DNA of 64,000 nucleotides from Aporhodopirellula aestuarii (GCF_023701485.1 NZ_JAMQBK010000062.1:62001-126000); one strand, 5' to 3'. Shown: positions 1 through 9,442, counted from the first letter of the stretch. The notes: generated by a model not told the origin, from the sequence alone. A program made the numbers and translations.

Positions 1-1817
1 GCCGCGTTCCGTTGGCCCCGATTGATGCGATCGAAGCCCGTAATCTTTTGATCCGAAACGGATTGGTTGGAGGAGAACTGCCGACGACCGCGAAGTTCGT
101 ACGGCACAACCGTGCATTACTCGAGTCGATCGAAAAGCTCGCTGCGAAGACACGCCGTCGTGATCTGGTCGTGGACGATTATGTGTTGCAAGCGTTCTAT
201 CAATCGCGTTTACCAGATTGGGCGTGCGACCGCGCGAGACTCGAAAAGTTTGATCGTGCGTGTCAGGTTCCTGATTGGGCGGGCCGTTTGAAAGACGACG
301 TCGATCTCGCCACTTGGTTGGCCGATCCGCCGAGCCCGTCGGTTGAAGATGAGGTGCCAGACGCTGCGCCGGGGGACAGCGAGGGGACGCCGTATCTACG
401 TCCTGAAGATTTACTAGAGACAACCGCGTCGAAAATTGACAATGAAGATTTTCCTGATGAACTCGCCTCGGGAGCGACGCGTTTGCCGCTCGAGTATCAC
501 TTTCGTCCCGGTACGGAGGATGACGGGATCCATTTGACGATTCATCCGGCGGCGTTGCCCCAGGTGAGCGATGAGGCTCTCGATTGGTTGGTGCCGGGGC
601 AACTCGAGACGAAAGTGATCGCGATGATCAAGTCGTTGCCGAAGCGATTGCGACGGTTGTTGATTCCGGCGGCCGATGTGGCGAAGAAGGTGACCGAGGA
701 GATCGCTAGCAAACGCGGTCAGTCCGCTTTCATGCCGACGCTGTGTGAGGCGTTGACCCGGCATGCCGAAACGAGGATCAGCCCCGACGACTTCCAAGAA
801 GACAAACTCGAACAACATCTGCGTTTTTTGGTCCGCGTGGTCGACGACGAGGGTAAAGTCCTCGCGCTGGATCGCAGTGTTGATTCGATCAAGCAGAAGC
901 TCGGATCGGTTTCGGAAGCGACGGACGTGAGTTCGGAAGAATCGAGCAGCGAGGACGATTGGTCACGAGAGAAAATGACCGCTTGGGATATCGAGCGTTT
1001 GCCAAAGGAAGTGATCCGCAAACGCGGTGGAGTGCAGGTGGCACAATTCCCCGGTTTGGTTGATCGTGGCGATTTCGTCTCGACACGGTTGTTTGCAGAC
1101 GCGACGATCGCTGAGTCGAACAGCCGACTGGGATTGGCTCGGTTGTTTTCGATTGCGTGTCGCAAAGATCTTCGTGCCCAGGTGCGGCATTTGCCGAAGT
1201 TGGCGGATGCGAAACTGAAGCTCGGCCCGATCGTGTCGGCAGGAGTCATCGAGTCGTCATTGGCTGATTTGCTCGCCCGGCTTGCGGTCGTCGAGAAACG
1301 TCCGATCGTGCGTTCGCCGGACGAGTTTGCCGCGAGACTAGCGGAAGCCCCCGCGAGAATCGGCGAAGCAACTCAGGACGTGGCCACGTGGCTTACGAAA
1401 TTGACGGATGCCTACCACGCGGCGCGTGTCGCTCGGGAAGAGATGACGTCGAACAAGTTTGCTGATGTGGTTGCGGACGTGGATTTGCAGATGCAGTGGT
1501 TGTTTGCCGATGGGTTTCTTTCGTGGACCCCCTGGCAACACTTGCAGCACGTGCCTCGCTATCTCAACGCGATTGCCTACCGGCTTGATAAAGTCAGGTC
1601 GGGCGGTGAGCAACGCGATGCGGAGTCACGGCAGGTCGTTGGTTCGTTGTGGGATCGTTGGCTGGCGTCAAGGCATCCAGATGAACAGAACCCACGGGCG
1701 AATGCGGATTCCGAGTTTCGGTGGTTGATCGAAGAACTCCGTGTTAGCCAATTCGCACAACCGCTTGGGACGGCGGTGAAAGTATCGCCCAAACGATGCG
1801 AGAAATTGTTGATATGA
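1..1817 (+). CDS. hrpA: ATP-dependent RNA helicase HrpA, C-terminal part (5' end outside window)
   Basis: The reading frame is open to the left edge, so the true start lies upstream. The visible 600 residues lack the DExH motor motifs and match the C-terminal half of HrpA (OB-like region plus DUF3418). An early stretch with SRRRD-type spacing (KTRRRDLVVDD) and the tail WTPWQHLQHVPRYL, RWLIEELRVSQFAQPLGT and VSPKR follow the pattern of Escherichia coli HrpA. HrpA is a cytoplasmic DEAH-box helicase that acts on mRNA and on stalled ribosomes. The stop codon overlaps the next start as ATGA, so translation is probably coupled to coaE. The family call rests on recalled motif similarity; the helicase core is not in view. 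Confidence 0.8.
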   Translation, partial: RVPLAPIDAIEARNLLIRNGLVGGELPTTAKFVRHNRALLESIEKLAAKTRRRDLVVDDYVLQAFYQSRLPDWACDRARLEKFDRACQVPDWAGRLKDDVDLATWLADPPSPSVEDEVPDAAPGDSEGTPYLRPEDLLETTASKIDNEDFPDELASGATRLPLEYHFRPGTEDDGIHLTIHPAALPQVSDEALDWLVPGQLETKVIAMIKSLPKRLRRLLIPAADVAKKVTEEIASKRGQSAFMPTLCEALTRHAETRISPDDFQEDKLEQHLRFLVRVVDDEGKVLALDRSVDSIKQKLGSVSEATDVSSEESSSEDDWSREKMTAWDIERLPKEVIRKRGGVQVAQFPGLVDRGDFVSTRLFADATIAESNSRLGLARLFSIACRKDLRAQVRHLPKLADAKLKLGPIVSAGVIESSLADLLARLAVVEKRPIVRSPDEFAARLAEAPARIGEATQDVATWLTKLTDAYHAARVAREEMTSNKFADVVADVDLQMQWLFADGFLSWTPWQHLQHVPRYLNAIAYRLDKVRSGGEQRDAESRQVVGSLWDRWLASRHPDEQNPRANADSEFRWLIEELRVSQFAQPLGTAVKVSPKRCEKLLI

Positions 1818-2422
1818 CATCAGGCACCAACACACGCGTGATCGGCATTATCGGGCCCCCGTGCAGCGGGAAATCAACGGTGGCCGAGTTTGTTCAATCG
1901 CTCGGCGGGGTCTGGCTCAATGCGGATAAGATCGCGAAGGAGCAACTCGGGAATCCCGATGTGATCGGTCAACTCGTTGAATCGTTTGGCAACGGGATCC
2001 TTGCTGTCGATGGCACGCTTTCACGTGAACGCATTGCGGATTTGGTTTTTGGCGAGGATGCGGCTTCCCAAGCACGTTTGAAAAAACTCGAGTCGATCAT
2101 TCATCCTCGCACCCGGGCGATCATCCGTGAGGCACTTTGCGAAGCCAAGGACCGAGATACCGCTTATGTGATCCTCGACGTGCCGTTGTTGCTCGAAAGC
2201 GGTTGGCAAGATGAATGCGACGAAGTGTGGTGTTTGCAGGTATCGCCGGAGCGACACGAGGCGTTGTTGGCGGCACGCGGTTGGGATGCCGCGGAGTTGC
2301 AACGCCGGGAAAAACGGCAGCTTTCATGGCAAGAAAAACGTCGCCGCAGCGATTGGGTGATCGCAAACGACGGTAGCGTTGAAGACCTGCAGATGAAGGT
2401 TCGTGAGCGATTGAACCGCTAA
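1814..2422 (+). CDS. coaE: Dephospho-CoA kinase
   Basis: Catalyses the last step of coenzyme A synthesis, ATP-dependent phosphorylation of the 3'-hydroxyl of dephospho-CoA, in the cytoplasm. The N-terminus carries a P-loop (GPPCSGKST), followed by the CoaE pattern GGVWLNADKIAKEQL, the IIHPRTRAII segment and the VPLLLESGW motif, which are family hallmarks. Length (about 202 residues) is normal. An in-frame ATG at 1796 would add six residues; the ATG at 1814 is preferred because it overlaps the hrpA stop as ATGA. The 3' end is one base from the convergent gene on the other strand. Confidence 0.93.
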   Translation: MTSGTNTRVIGIIGPPCSGKSTVAEFVQSLGGVWLNADKIAKEQLGNPDVIGQLVESFGNGILAVDGTLSRERIADLVFGEDAASQARLKKLESIIHPRTRAIIREALCEAKDRDTAYVILDVPLLLESGWQDECDEVWCLQVSPERHEALLAARGWDAAELQRREKRQLSWQEKRRRSDWVIANDGSVEDLQMKVRERLNR

Positions 2423-2423
2423 A

Positions 2424-3674
2424 TTAGGGCGCTCGCGGGAGCGGGCCGAAGCCCACATCGTGGTCGTCTTCGAATTGACCATTGTTGTCGACTTTGTTTT
2501 CACCGACGCAGTAAACAAGCCAGGAGTCGCCGGACTGTCGTGCGATTGGCGGTTTGCCGGTGTACGGATCGTTGAACTCGTTGGCGGGGAGTCCCCACTC
2601 GGAAATGAAGTCAGCGACTTGGGTCGCGTCGGATTGCGACAAGGGGGACAGTGCAGATTCGTTGGTAAGTGCTTGGCGATGCAAGGCAATCAGCAATCGC
2701 AGGCAATGAATCTTGGCACGCTGGCGATTCATCAATGCCCGACCTGCGTCCATCGCAGGTGCGACCACGGCAACCTCGGCCGCTTTTGCGGTAACCAGCG
2801 GAGCGGTTTCTTCAAAACGGGAAATCGCTCCCCTCGCGATCTCATCTCGCATGTAATCGAGATACGGCTGTAGCATTTGTCCCGAGAGTGGCATGCCGAG
2901 TGGGCCGCGTAAATTCAGTTCGATACCGAGAGCCCGTTCGGTTTTGAGAGCGTGGACGCAGCTGTCCATCGCATCGTGTCGACGCAGTTCCGCGTCGATG
3001 AGCCCGAGCAGGTTTGGATCGAGCGAATCGAAGGCGACCAGTTCGGCGAGAAATTCGAGGATCGGTGTACGGCAGGCCGCTGCGGTCATGAACTGGATGA
3101 TTGTCGGATCCTGTTCTTGCAAGCGGACGAGATTGAGCGAATCGATGGCCAGGCGAGCCGCCTGTTCATACTCGCCGATGGCTGCGAGAAATTGACAGCG
3201 GGCAACGAGGATCCGCTGAACCGTGCGAATCATTCCGATGCGATCGTACATTTGTTGTTGAAAGGCCGTTATCGATGTCTCGAGTTTGGCAAAGTTGGAA
3301 TAGTGCTTGCATCGGATCGCGGAATCAACGGCGTCAAAAACGTTTGGATAGGTAGCGAAATCGGTTGCAAGTTGCCTGTGAGCTGCGTCGGGAAGCTCAT
3401 TTCGCCAATCAAACGATTCATCCAAATAGAGTGCCGGGCTGATCGCCGAGAAGAGCTTTTGAGCGTCTTGGTCGACGGCGTCGAGGTGCCAGGCGGCGTT
3501 GCGATGGTCCCAAACGTGGTTCGCTTGGAGGTCGGCGAGACCGGCGGGATCACCCGACGCGGCAACCTCGCTGACGGCTCGGGCAATGTTCATTTGGCGA
3601 ATCCCGACCGGGACGACGATCATGGCAACGAGGCCGACAAACATCGCGATCATCAGCAGTATCAAACGTTTCAT
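2424..3674 (-). CDS. Membrane-anchored hypothetical protein
   Basis: A protein of about 416 residues with one N-terminal hydrophobic segment (residues about 3-22) right after MKR, so probably anchored with its bulk outside the cytoplasm. The middle is helix-rich with no motif I recognise. The C-terminus has the pattern DPYTGKPP, WLVYCVGEN, then an acidic DDHDVGFGP. This tail resembles the end of many secreted or pseudopilin-like planctomycete proteins (DP[FY]TGKPL then YSVG.N..DDGG). A TTG start at 3698 would add eight residues; ATG at 3674 is preferred. It converges on coaE with a 1-bp gap. Function unknown. Confidence 0.7.
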   Translation of the reverse strand: MKRLILLMIAMFVGLVAMIVVPVGIRQMNIARAVSEVAASGDPAGLADLQANHVWDHRNAAWHLDAVDQDAQKLFSAISPALYLDESFDWRNELPDAAHRQLATDFATYPNVFDAVDSAIRCKHYSNFAKLETSITAFQQQMYDRIGMIRTVQRILVARCQFLAAIGEYEQAARLAIDSLNLVRLQEQDPTIIQFMTAAACRTPILEFLAELVAFDSLDPNLLGLIDAELRRHDAMDSCVHALKTERALGIELNLRGPLGMPLSGQMLQPYLDYMRDEIARGAISRFEETAPLVTAKAAEVAVVAPAMDAGRALMNRQRAKIHCLRLLIALHRQALTNESALSPLSQSDATQVADFISEWGLPANEFNDPYTGKPPIARQSGDSWLVYCVGENKVDNNGQFEDDHDVGFGPLPRAP

Positions 3675-3868
3675 GTCGTCTTTCACAATTGCGACCAAGA
3701 ATTTTGGCGTCCGCCGCCTTTTTACCCGGCTGGAAGGCGGCGGAGGCGGGGCGCGTCAAAACTGATCCGCTTTTAGGAAAATTGACTCCCTGGTAAGCTC
3801 GCGGTTTGCAGGATTTCCATGCATTCCCCTCACAAACCTAGAATCCGAGACACAGAACTCGTTTGACC

Positions 3869-5656
3869 ATGTCATTGATTGTCCAGAAATTTGGCGGCAC
3901 GTCGGTAGCCGATCCTGAGAAAATTCGTGCGGCAGCTCGCCGAGCGATACGAGCCCAAAAACAGGGGCATCGCGTCGTGATGGTCGTCAGTGCGATGGGG
4001 AAACAGACCGACGAGCTGTTGCGATTGGCTTCCGCGGTGAGTGAAAAGCCGCCCGCCCGCGAAATGGACATGCTATTGAGCACGGGCGAGCAAACCAGCG
4101 TCGCGTTGGTTGCGATGGCGATCGATGATTTGGGGTCGAAAGCCGTCAGTTTGACGGGCGGCCAATTCGGGATGAAAACGGACAACAGCTACAGCAAGGC
4201 CCGCATCCGATCGATCGACACCGGCCGTATCGAGAGATTGCTCGATGAAGGCAACATTGTTGTGGCGGCTGGTTTCCAAGGGATCGATGACGATCTGAAC
4301 ATCACCACGCTCGGTCGTGGTGGCAGCGACACGACGGCGGTTGCGTTGGCGGCGGTACTCGGAGCGGACGCCTGTGAGATCAACACTGACGTCGACGGGG
4401 TGTACACGACTGACCCGCGACTGTTGCCCGAGGCCCGACGGGTCGACGTGATCAGTTACGACGAAATGCTGGAACTTGCGTCGCTCGGTGCGGGAGTCAT
4501 GCACTCGCGATCAATCGAATTCGCGAAAAAGTTTGATGTTCCGATTCACGTCCGCAGCAGTTTCTCAGACCGTGACGGGACCATGATCGTTGCCCAAGCG
4601 GAATCGGAGAACGCACCGGTGAGCGGTGCGGCGTTGACCAAGGACGAAGCTCGGATCACGGTTCTCGGTGTTCCCGACGTGCCGGGCATCAGTCAAACGA
4701 TCTTTTCGGCGATTGCCAAACGCAAGGTGGCCGTCGACATGGTCGTGCAGAACGTGGGTGCCGAGGGCAGGGCTGACGTTTCGTTCACTGTTCCTGGCGA
4801 CGAATTAAAGCTGACACTCGAAGCGATCGAGGGAATTAAAGAACGCATCGGTGCGAGCGGTTTGACTCACGACGCGAACGTGTCCAAGGTGAGCGTCGTG
4901 GGACTCGGGATGGCGCGACAGAAATCGGTGGCCGCGAGAATGTTCCGTGCGTTGGCCGATGCCGGCGTCAACATTCACATGATCACGACCAGCGAAATCA
5001 AAATCTCCGCACTCGTGCCGCGTGACGAAGCCAGTGAAGCGTTGCGAGCGGTCCACCAAGCGTTTGGATTACACGAACGTCCGGCAGATGCCAAAACGTG
5101 GGCCGAGATCCAAGCGGCAACGGGCCGCGAAGCTGACGTCGAAGATGTCGTTTCGCGGTTGCAGAACGACGCCTTGGAAGCTCTCACGCTGACCGACATT
5201 TCGATCCTCGAAGGTCAAGCACGCGTGACCCTCGATGGTGTTCCCGATCGTGTCGGGGTCGCAGCGGATATGTTCGAAGAAATCGGACGTGCCGGAATCT
5301 TTGTCGACATGATCGTGCAAGGTTACGACGGTGTCGATGGCAGCACGAGCGTCAGTTTTACGATCGACGAAGGTGATTTGGACGCCGGTTTGAAGGTTGC
5401 CCAATCGATCTGCGATCACCACTCGATGCGCGACGTGCGAGGTGCGTCGGGGATTACCAAACTCAGCGTCAGCGGTATCGGGCTGCGTAGTCACACGCAA
5501 GTCGGTACGGTGCTGTTCGAGCAACTCGCCGGTGCGAAGATCAACGTTGAGATGATCGCCACGAGCGAGTTGCAGGTGAACGTGGTCATCAACTCCTCGC
5601 GAGGTGATGACGCCAAGGCGTGCCTGCAAGCGGCGTTTGCCGAAGCCCTCGGGTGA
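3869..5656 (+). CDS. lysC: Aspartate kinase with four ACT domains
   Basis: Phosphorylates L-aspartate, the entry step to lysine, threonine, methionine and diaminopimelate. The N-terminus has the signature VQKFGGTSV; the kinase domain (residues 1 to about 245) includes GFQGI, TTLGRGGSDTTA and the CEINTDVDGVYTTDPR stretch. Two tandem ACT pairs follow, beginning near residues 262, 340, 451 and 531, so the protein (595 residues) is about 190 longer than the common two-ACT enzyme. ACT domains bind the end-product amino acids that inhibit the enzyme. The ATG at 3869 is used rather than the TTG at 3863. It is a single gene flanked by minus-strand genes. Confidence 0.95.
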   Translation: MSLIVQKFGGTSVADPEKIRAAARRAIRAQKQGHRVVMVVSAMGKQTDELLRLASAVSEKPPAREMDMLLSTGEQTSVALVAMAIDDLGSKAVSLTGGQFGMKTDNSYSKARIRSIDTGRIERLLDEGNIVVAAGFQGIDDDLNITTLGRGGSDTTAVALAAVLGADACEINTDVDGVYTTDPRLLPEARRVDVISYDEMLELASLGAGVMHSRSIEFAKKFDVPIHVRSSFSDRDGTMIVAQAESENAPVSGAALTKDEARITVLGVPDVPGISQTIFSAIAKRKVAVDMVVQNVGAEGRADVSFTVPGDELKLTLEAIEGIKERIGASGLTHDANVSKVSVVGLGMARQKSVAARMFRALADAGVNIHMITTSEIKISALVPRDEASEALRAVHQAFGLHERPADAKTWAEIQAATGREADVEDVVSRLQNDALEALTLTDISILEGQARVTLDGVPDRVGVAADMFEEIGRAGIFVDMIVQGYDGVDGSTSVSFTIDEGDLDAGLKVAQSICDHHSMRDVRGASGITKLSVSGIGLRSHTQVGTVLFEQLAGAKINVEMIATSELQVNVVINSSRGDDAKACLQAAFAEALG

Positions 5657-5657
5657 A

Positions 5658-6755
5658 CTACCGGTTGGTGCGAGTGGTTCGACCGGCGGTTTTCAAGCCG
5701 CCTTTCGGACGCAGTACGTAGACTTTGGGATCGTCCACGATGAACGACGTGCTCCAGCGTTGTCCGTCGTCGGCACTGCACACGTTATAGAAGAACGTCC
5801 GCATCCGTTCGGCTTGATAGCTGTACGGGAATTGGCTGGTGATGTAGTCGTCTTCGGTGAGGTCGTCAACGCCCGGAGATGCGTAGTAGTGGACCATGCC
5901 GTCGGGCGTGCAGCTCAGACCGAGTGTCCACCATCCGGTTGTCGTGATTTGAGGTCCTCGGAAGTCGCCGCCATTCTTGTTGCTGCGGATTCGCAGGTAT
6001 GCGTAATCGTCGGCTCGCTTGGTTTGGTCTTTACTTTCGAATTCGATGAACATGCCCGGCCAGTAAATCTCGTTGCCGAGTTCTTCGACTTTACGTCTGA
6101 AGATGCCGACTTCCTGTTCGATCATCGCGGTGGTTTCGAGTGCCAAGCGGAAACCGAAATGCGGTCCCGATCGATTTTCCCATTCGGCGACGGGTGGCAA
6201 AAAGACTCGCGTGGTGACGCTCGGGACTTCCGAGATATCGATCCGACGTTTGAGGCGATATTGCACGTTGCAAATGAAGTCGTCTTGATGCATCGTGCCG
6301 CTGGCGCGGCCGGGAATGCCGGTGAATTTACTACGAAGCAGTAACGCGCCTTTACTGCCGGGGATTCCACCGGGCGGAGTTGGGACGCGTTGAACGATAT
6401 CGGGATGGCCGCGTTTGACACCTTCGTACCAGCGGCCGTTGGTGCTTTTGCCCATCGGCCCGCGTTGGTTATCGTCGATGTCCTCGGTGCTCTTCGGATT
6501 ATTGGGAATGTACTGCCAGGTTGGGTCTTCGAAGTCGTCGGCAACGCCGATGATTTCCATCCCCGTGCCCGGTACGATTGGCCGCTGAGCATTGGCTTGG
6601 TCGGCGATGCTCGTCGATACCAAGCAAGACAAGCAAGCGAGGCTCAAGCCAAAGAGTGCTGAGCGTTGTCCGAGCGAGTCAGATTTAAACGCACGAATGG
6701 TCTGCCAAGTGGTTGAGGTGGCAAAGAGTGAACGCAACCAGTTGATCCGAGTCAT
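5658..6755 (-). CDS. Secreted hypothetical protein
   Basis: A 365-residue protein with a long charged N-terminus and a hydrophobic segment near residues 33-52, ending in a likely signal peptidase site around ANAQ. The mature part is rich in aromatic and charged residues (for example WYEGVKRGHP and SGPHFGFRLALE) and reads like a beta-sandwich protein, but I recognise no family. The tail is basic (KGGLKTAGRTTRTNR). It ends one base after the lysC stop on the other strand. About 940 bp upstream carry no gene, so its promoter probably lies there. Function unknown; likely a planctomycete-specific exported protein. Confidence 0.72.
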   Translation of the reverse strand: MTRINWLRSLFATSTTWQTIRAFKSDSLGQRSALFGLSLACLSCLVSTSIADQANAQRPIVPGTGMEIIGVADDFEDPTWQYIPNNPKSTEDIDDNQRGPMGKSTNGRWYEGVKRGHPDIVQRVPTPPGGIPGSKGALLLRSKFTGIPGRASGTMHQDDFICNVQYRLKRRIDISEVPSVTTRVFLPPVAEWENRSGPHFGFRLALETTAMIEQEVGIFRRKVEELGNEIYWPGMFIEFESKDQTKRADDYAYLRIRSNKNGGDFRGPQITTTGWWTLGLSCTPDGMVHYYASPGVDDLTEDDYITSQFPYSYQAERMRTFFYNVCSADDGQRWSTSFIVDDPKVYVLRPKGGLKTAGRTTRTNR

Positions 6756-7697
6756 ATTTCCGTCACTTCCGTTTCAAGAACGATGAAATGGACACGGCAG
6801 GATGGTGCGACCACTGTCGCTACGCTCAATGTTTGGTGGCTGCAGTCAATTGCTACCACAAAACTCCTTCCGTGACGGAGGCCCCCCTCCAACCGTGTTA
6901 ATCGGTACAATCCCGCTAAAACTCAATCCAAAGCGGGCGACAAGCAGGGATTTGGCAAAGTCGCCCTGTGCCGACACAGGAGAGTCGTTGTCGGTCCAGG
7001 CGCACCATGGCCGTCCCTGATAGGCATCCCATCGGTGTGCCAAGTCGTTTTGTCGGGATATGTGGCACTGCCGGGAGAAGCGGAGCGATCTGATCGCCGT
7101 TCGCCGTGTCGCGGGAAAAGGGGGACTTTGCGCGATCAAAAATCCGCGTAATCCGCATATCCGGCACCAACGCTCGTTCTGAGCAGCGTCCTCCGTCGCT
7201 TTGCCGGAAAAAGTCAAAGGTTTGGCCGAGTCAGTGTCATCGCGGGACTATGATTCGTTGTGTCAAGGGAACGCCGACGACAGCATGAAAACCACACCAA
7301 GATATTAAGCGTCCCCCCGTGCGAGGCGGGGTCGGCTCCTCGGAGTCGGCCTCGCCTTTTTTTCGTTTTTTCGCGAAGTTTGGTTCCGGGTGAAACGGAC
7401 GTTCTTCGCTTCTGAGGCCCGATTTTCGTTGACGGCGGGCTCACTTTCGGTGAATAATGGGGGCTCCAATGCAGGGCAACAGTGTTGCCTCCGCTCTCTT
7501 CTCTCACCGCAGGTGTGGCGTTGCGTTTTCACAACCAACTTTCCAACGAATCTCATCGACCGGGCTCCCACGATCGTACCGCTTCAGGCGTCTTTCGGGT
7601 CGACAACACAGCTCACCGATCCCCCGAGCTGGATCCTTCCGCTCGCAAGGTCGCGACCCAAACGGGCACCAGAACGACTGGGCAACGGATTTGGGCG
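6756..7697. other. Gene-poor intergenic region between divergent genes
   Basis: About 940 bp separate the start of the minus-strand secreted protein from the start of the Met-rich protein. Short open frames exist on both strands, but none has a recognisable domain, signal peptide or convincing start. It contains short GC-rich inverted repeats (around 6870-6900) and one clear terminator-like hairpin at 7321-7363. No tRNA, tmRNA, RNase P or SRP RNA pattern was recognised. It must hold the promoters of both flanking genes and could encode a small RNA. Confidence 0.5.
7321..7363 (+). terminator. Intrinsic-terminator-like hairpin
   Basis: A 7-bp outer stem (gcgaggc at 7321-7327 with gcctcgc at 7349-7355) encloses a five-base bulge and a 6-bp inner stem (7333-7338 with 7343-7348, one G-T pair) with a CTCG loop, followed by seven T residues (7357-7363). 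The form is that of a rho-independent terminator on the plus strand, yet no protein gene lies upstream on that strand. It could end a small RNA or act as an attenuator in the leader of the following gene. Confidence 0.5.
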
Positions 7698-9356
7698 ATG
7701 AAATTGTGGTGGACGATGGCGATCGCAGTCGCGGCGTGGTGGATGTTGGCGAGCCTCGCCTCAGCCCAGCAGTACGACACCTACGAACTGGATGAAGCGT
7801 ACGCACAGTTCAAAGATCCCAAAAAAGCTGGTGAGCTCGAGCGGGCGCTCAGCCAATTGAAAACGGCGCGGGATCTCAGCAAGCTGAGTCCGTCCGTTCC
7901 CGGAATGAGCAAATTCTATCTGGAGAAATACATCCCCTGGAAACTCACGCAAAAGGAAAATTTGCCTGAGCTGAGTAAAACCGTCGAAGGGATCCTCAAA
8001 GACGTCGAAGGCGCACAGCGCGTCGGCAGCGCCGGAACGCGAACCCTGTTAGCAGGGACCTTTATCGGCATGAAGTTGATCGCTGAAGGCAACTACATCC
8101 CTGCCGCTCGGATCAATGCGATCAATGCACTCTCGCGGTTGCAGGCCAAACCGATGGATATTGCGACCGGTCGCCCACCGTTGCCGTTGAGCTACAGCTA
8201 CCCGATCCTGTTCAAACTCTACACCAATGAAAAAGAGAGTGATGGCATTCGAGCAGCCGCGTTGCACGGCATCCAGAACTACGTGCAACTCGCTTTTCCG
8301 GTCATGCCCGCAAAGGACAAGACCGAGCTTGTCGCGGCGATGAACAAACTGCTCACTGACGAACCACCAGAATCTCGTGACCCACAGGCGCACGCATACC
8401 TCCAACGTTTCGCAGTCGACATCTTGAATATCATGCGGACACCTACCGATGCGACGCTTGGCACTCAGTTGATCAGTATCAGCACTTCGGAAAAGAAGCC
8501 TGATTTGATCGCACTGTATTCGGCATCGAAACTCGGCAGCTTCAATACGGGACTGCAAGGCAAAGTCGAAGATCCCGACGAAGTGACCAAACAATGGTCC
8601 GTCCGAGCGTTCAATGCGCTGGAGTCCGAGTTGAAGCGTTTTGCCTCGCGGACTCGTCCACGAATCGCGGCGTCGCAACCTCCCAAACCGATCGATTTCT
8701 TGAGGAAATCCACGACTAAGAAACCCAAGGCCAATGTGCCCGGACGACGTCCACCGGTCGGAGGTATGGGGATGGACATGGGCATGGACGGCGGTCAATA
8801 CGGTCGTGGCGAAATGGACATGGGCATGGATATGGACATGGGGATGGAGATGGGCATGGATATGGGAATGGGCATGGACATGGGCTACGACATGGATATG
8901 GGGTACGGCATGCAGGTGCCCGTCCAGCCTCAACCACCGGAAGTCAACCTATCTCGTCGAAAACTAAGCTTCGTTCTTCAGCAGTTGCTCCGAGGAGCGA
9001 CAGGTTCACCAAAGGGGACACCTGGTGATCAACCGGGTGGTTTGATGGCGGCGGTTCCAGAAGCGGACCGAGCTAAAATTCAAGCTTGGGTCGATAGCAT
9101 CAAGGTAATCTTCGACGTCATCAATGATGACACGCTCATTAACCTTGAACTTTGGATCGAAGCGCTCGAAGGCCAGCGTCCTGCCTTGGGCGAGTTGGCA
9201 GGAATCGAAGTCGAACAGATCAAGGTGAATGACGAAATCGACGATAGCATCGGCCTTCCGCCAATGTTCCCGGGTATGGGAATGCCGATGGGGAACAACG
9301 GAGGGGGATTACCCGGCGCCGAAATGCCGGCTGGCGGATTGCCCGGAATGAATTGA
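7698..9356 (+). CDS. Secreted protein with Met/Gly/Asp-rich repeat
   Basis: A 552-residue protein starting MKLWW with a signal peptide (residues 1 to about 22, cleavage near LASAQQ). Residues about 23-300 are helical with repeated LxxA patterns, suggesting an alpha-solenoid-like fold, but no family is recognised. Residues 357-406 form a low-complexity tract of alternating MG, MD and ME units, with 19 Met in 50 residues. The C-terminus is Gly/Pro/Met-rich. An in-frame ATG at 7482 would add 72 residues that look untranslated (low hydrophobicity, no homology) and would bury the signal peptide, so 7698 is chosen. The Met-rich tract could bind copper or other soft metals, but that is inference only. 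Confidence 0.78.
   Translation: MKLWWTMAIAVAAWWMLASLASAQQYDTYELDEAYAQFKDPKKAGELERALSQLKTARDLSKLSPSVPGMSKFYLEKYIPWKLTQKENLPELSKTVEGILKDVEGAQRVGSAGTRTLLAGTFIGMKLIAEGNYIPAARINAINALSRLQAKPMDIATGRPPLPLSYSYPILFKLYTNEKESDGIRAAALHGIQNYVQLAFPVMPAKDKTELVAAMNKLLTDEPPESRDPQAHAYLQRFAVDILNIMRTPTDATLGTQLISISTSEKKPDLIALYSASKLGSFNTGLQGKVEDPDEVTKQWSVRAFNALESELKRFASRTRPRIAASQPPKPIDFLRKSTTKKPKANVPGRRPPVGGMGMDMGMDGGQYGRGEMDMGMDMDMGMEMGMDMGMGMDMGYDMDMGYGMQVPVQPQPPEVNLSRRKLSFVLQQLLRGATGSPKGTPGDQPGGLMAAVPEADRAKIQAWVDSIKVIFDVINDDTLINLELWIEALEGQRPALGELAGIEVEQIKVNDEIDDSIGLPPMFPGMGMPMGNNGGGLPGAEMPAGGLPGMN
8766..8915 (+). repeat. Tandem ATGGRY-type coding repeat (Met-Gly/Met-Asp tract)
   Basis: About 150 bp built from hexamer-like units atgggc, atggac, atggat and atgggg, encoding alternating Met-Gly and Met-Asp inside the secreted protein at 7698-9356. 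An interruption encoding GGQYGRGE splits it. The simple repeat could vary in length by slippage in steps that keep the frame. The opposite strand reads as an artificial His-rich frame. Confidence 0.85.
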
Positions 9357-9442
9357 GCGTGTTGCATAGGATGGCCAGATTGTGGGTGCTGGGACATCGC
9401 CTGCCAGCCCATGTCGTGTTCGTCCTCGCAGCCCATTGATTC

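Noticed and set aside
2952-3776. 274-residue plus-strand frame opposite the membrane-anchored protein
   Set aside because: No domain or plausible start. The minus strand has a membrane anchor and a recognisable C-terminal pattern, and the two overlap fully.
5604-6344. 246-residue plus-strand frame opposite the secreted protein
   Set aside because: It overlaps both the end of lysC and the minus-strand gene and shows no motif.
7482-7697. N-terminal extension of the Met-rich protein by 72 residues
   Set aside because: It would place a signal peptide in the middle of the protein; the ATG at 7698 starts a normal signal peptide.
8049-8933. Minus-strand open frame with a His-rich stretch (HVHAHSHIHAHLHPHVHIHAH)
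   Set aside because: It is the mirror of the Met/Gly/Asp repeat (ATG/GGC/GAC read backwards gives CAT/GCC/GTC). It has no signal peptide or domain, and the plus strand has a good signal peptide and start.
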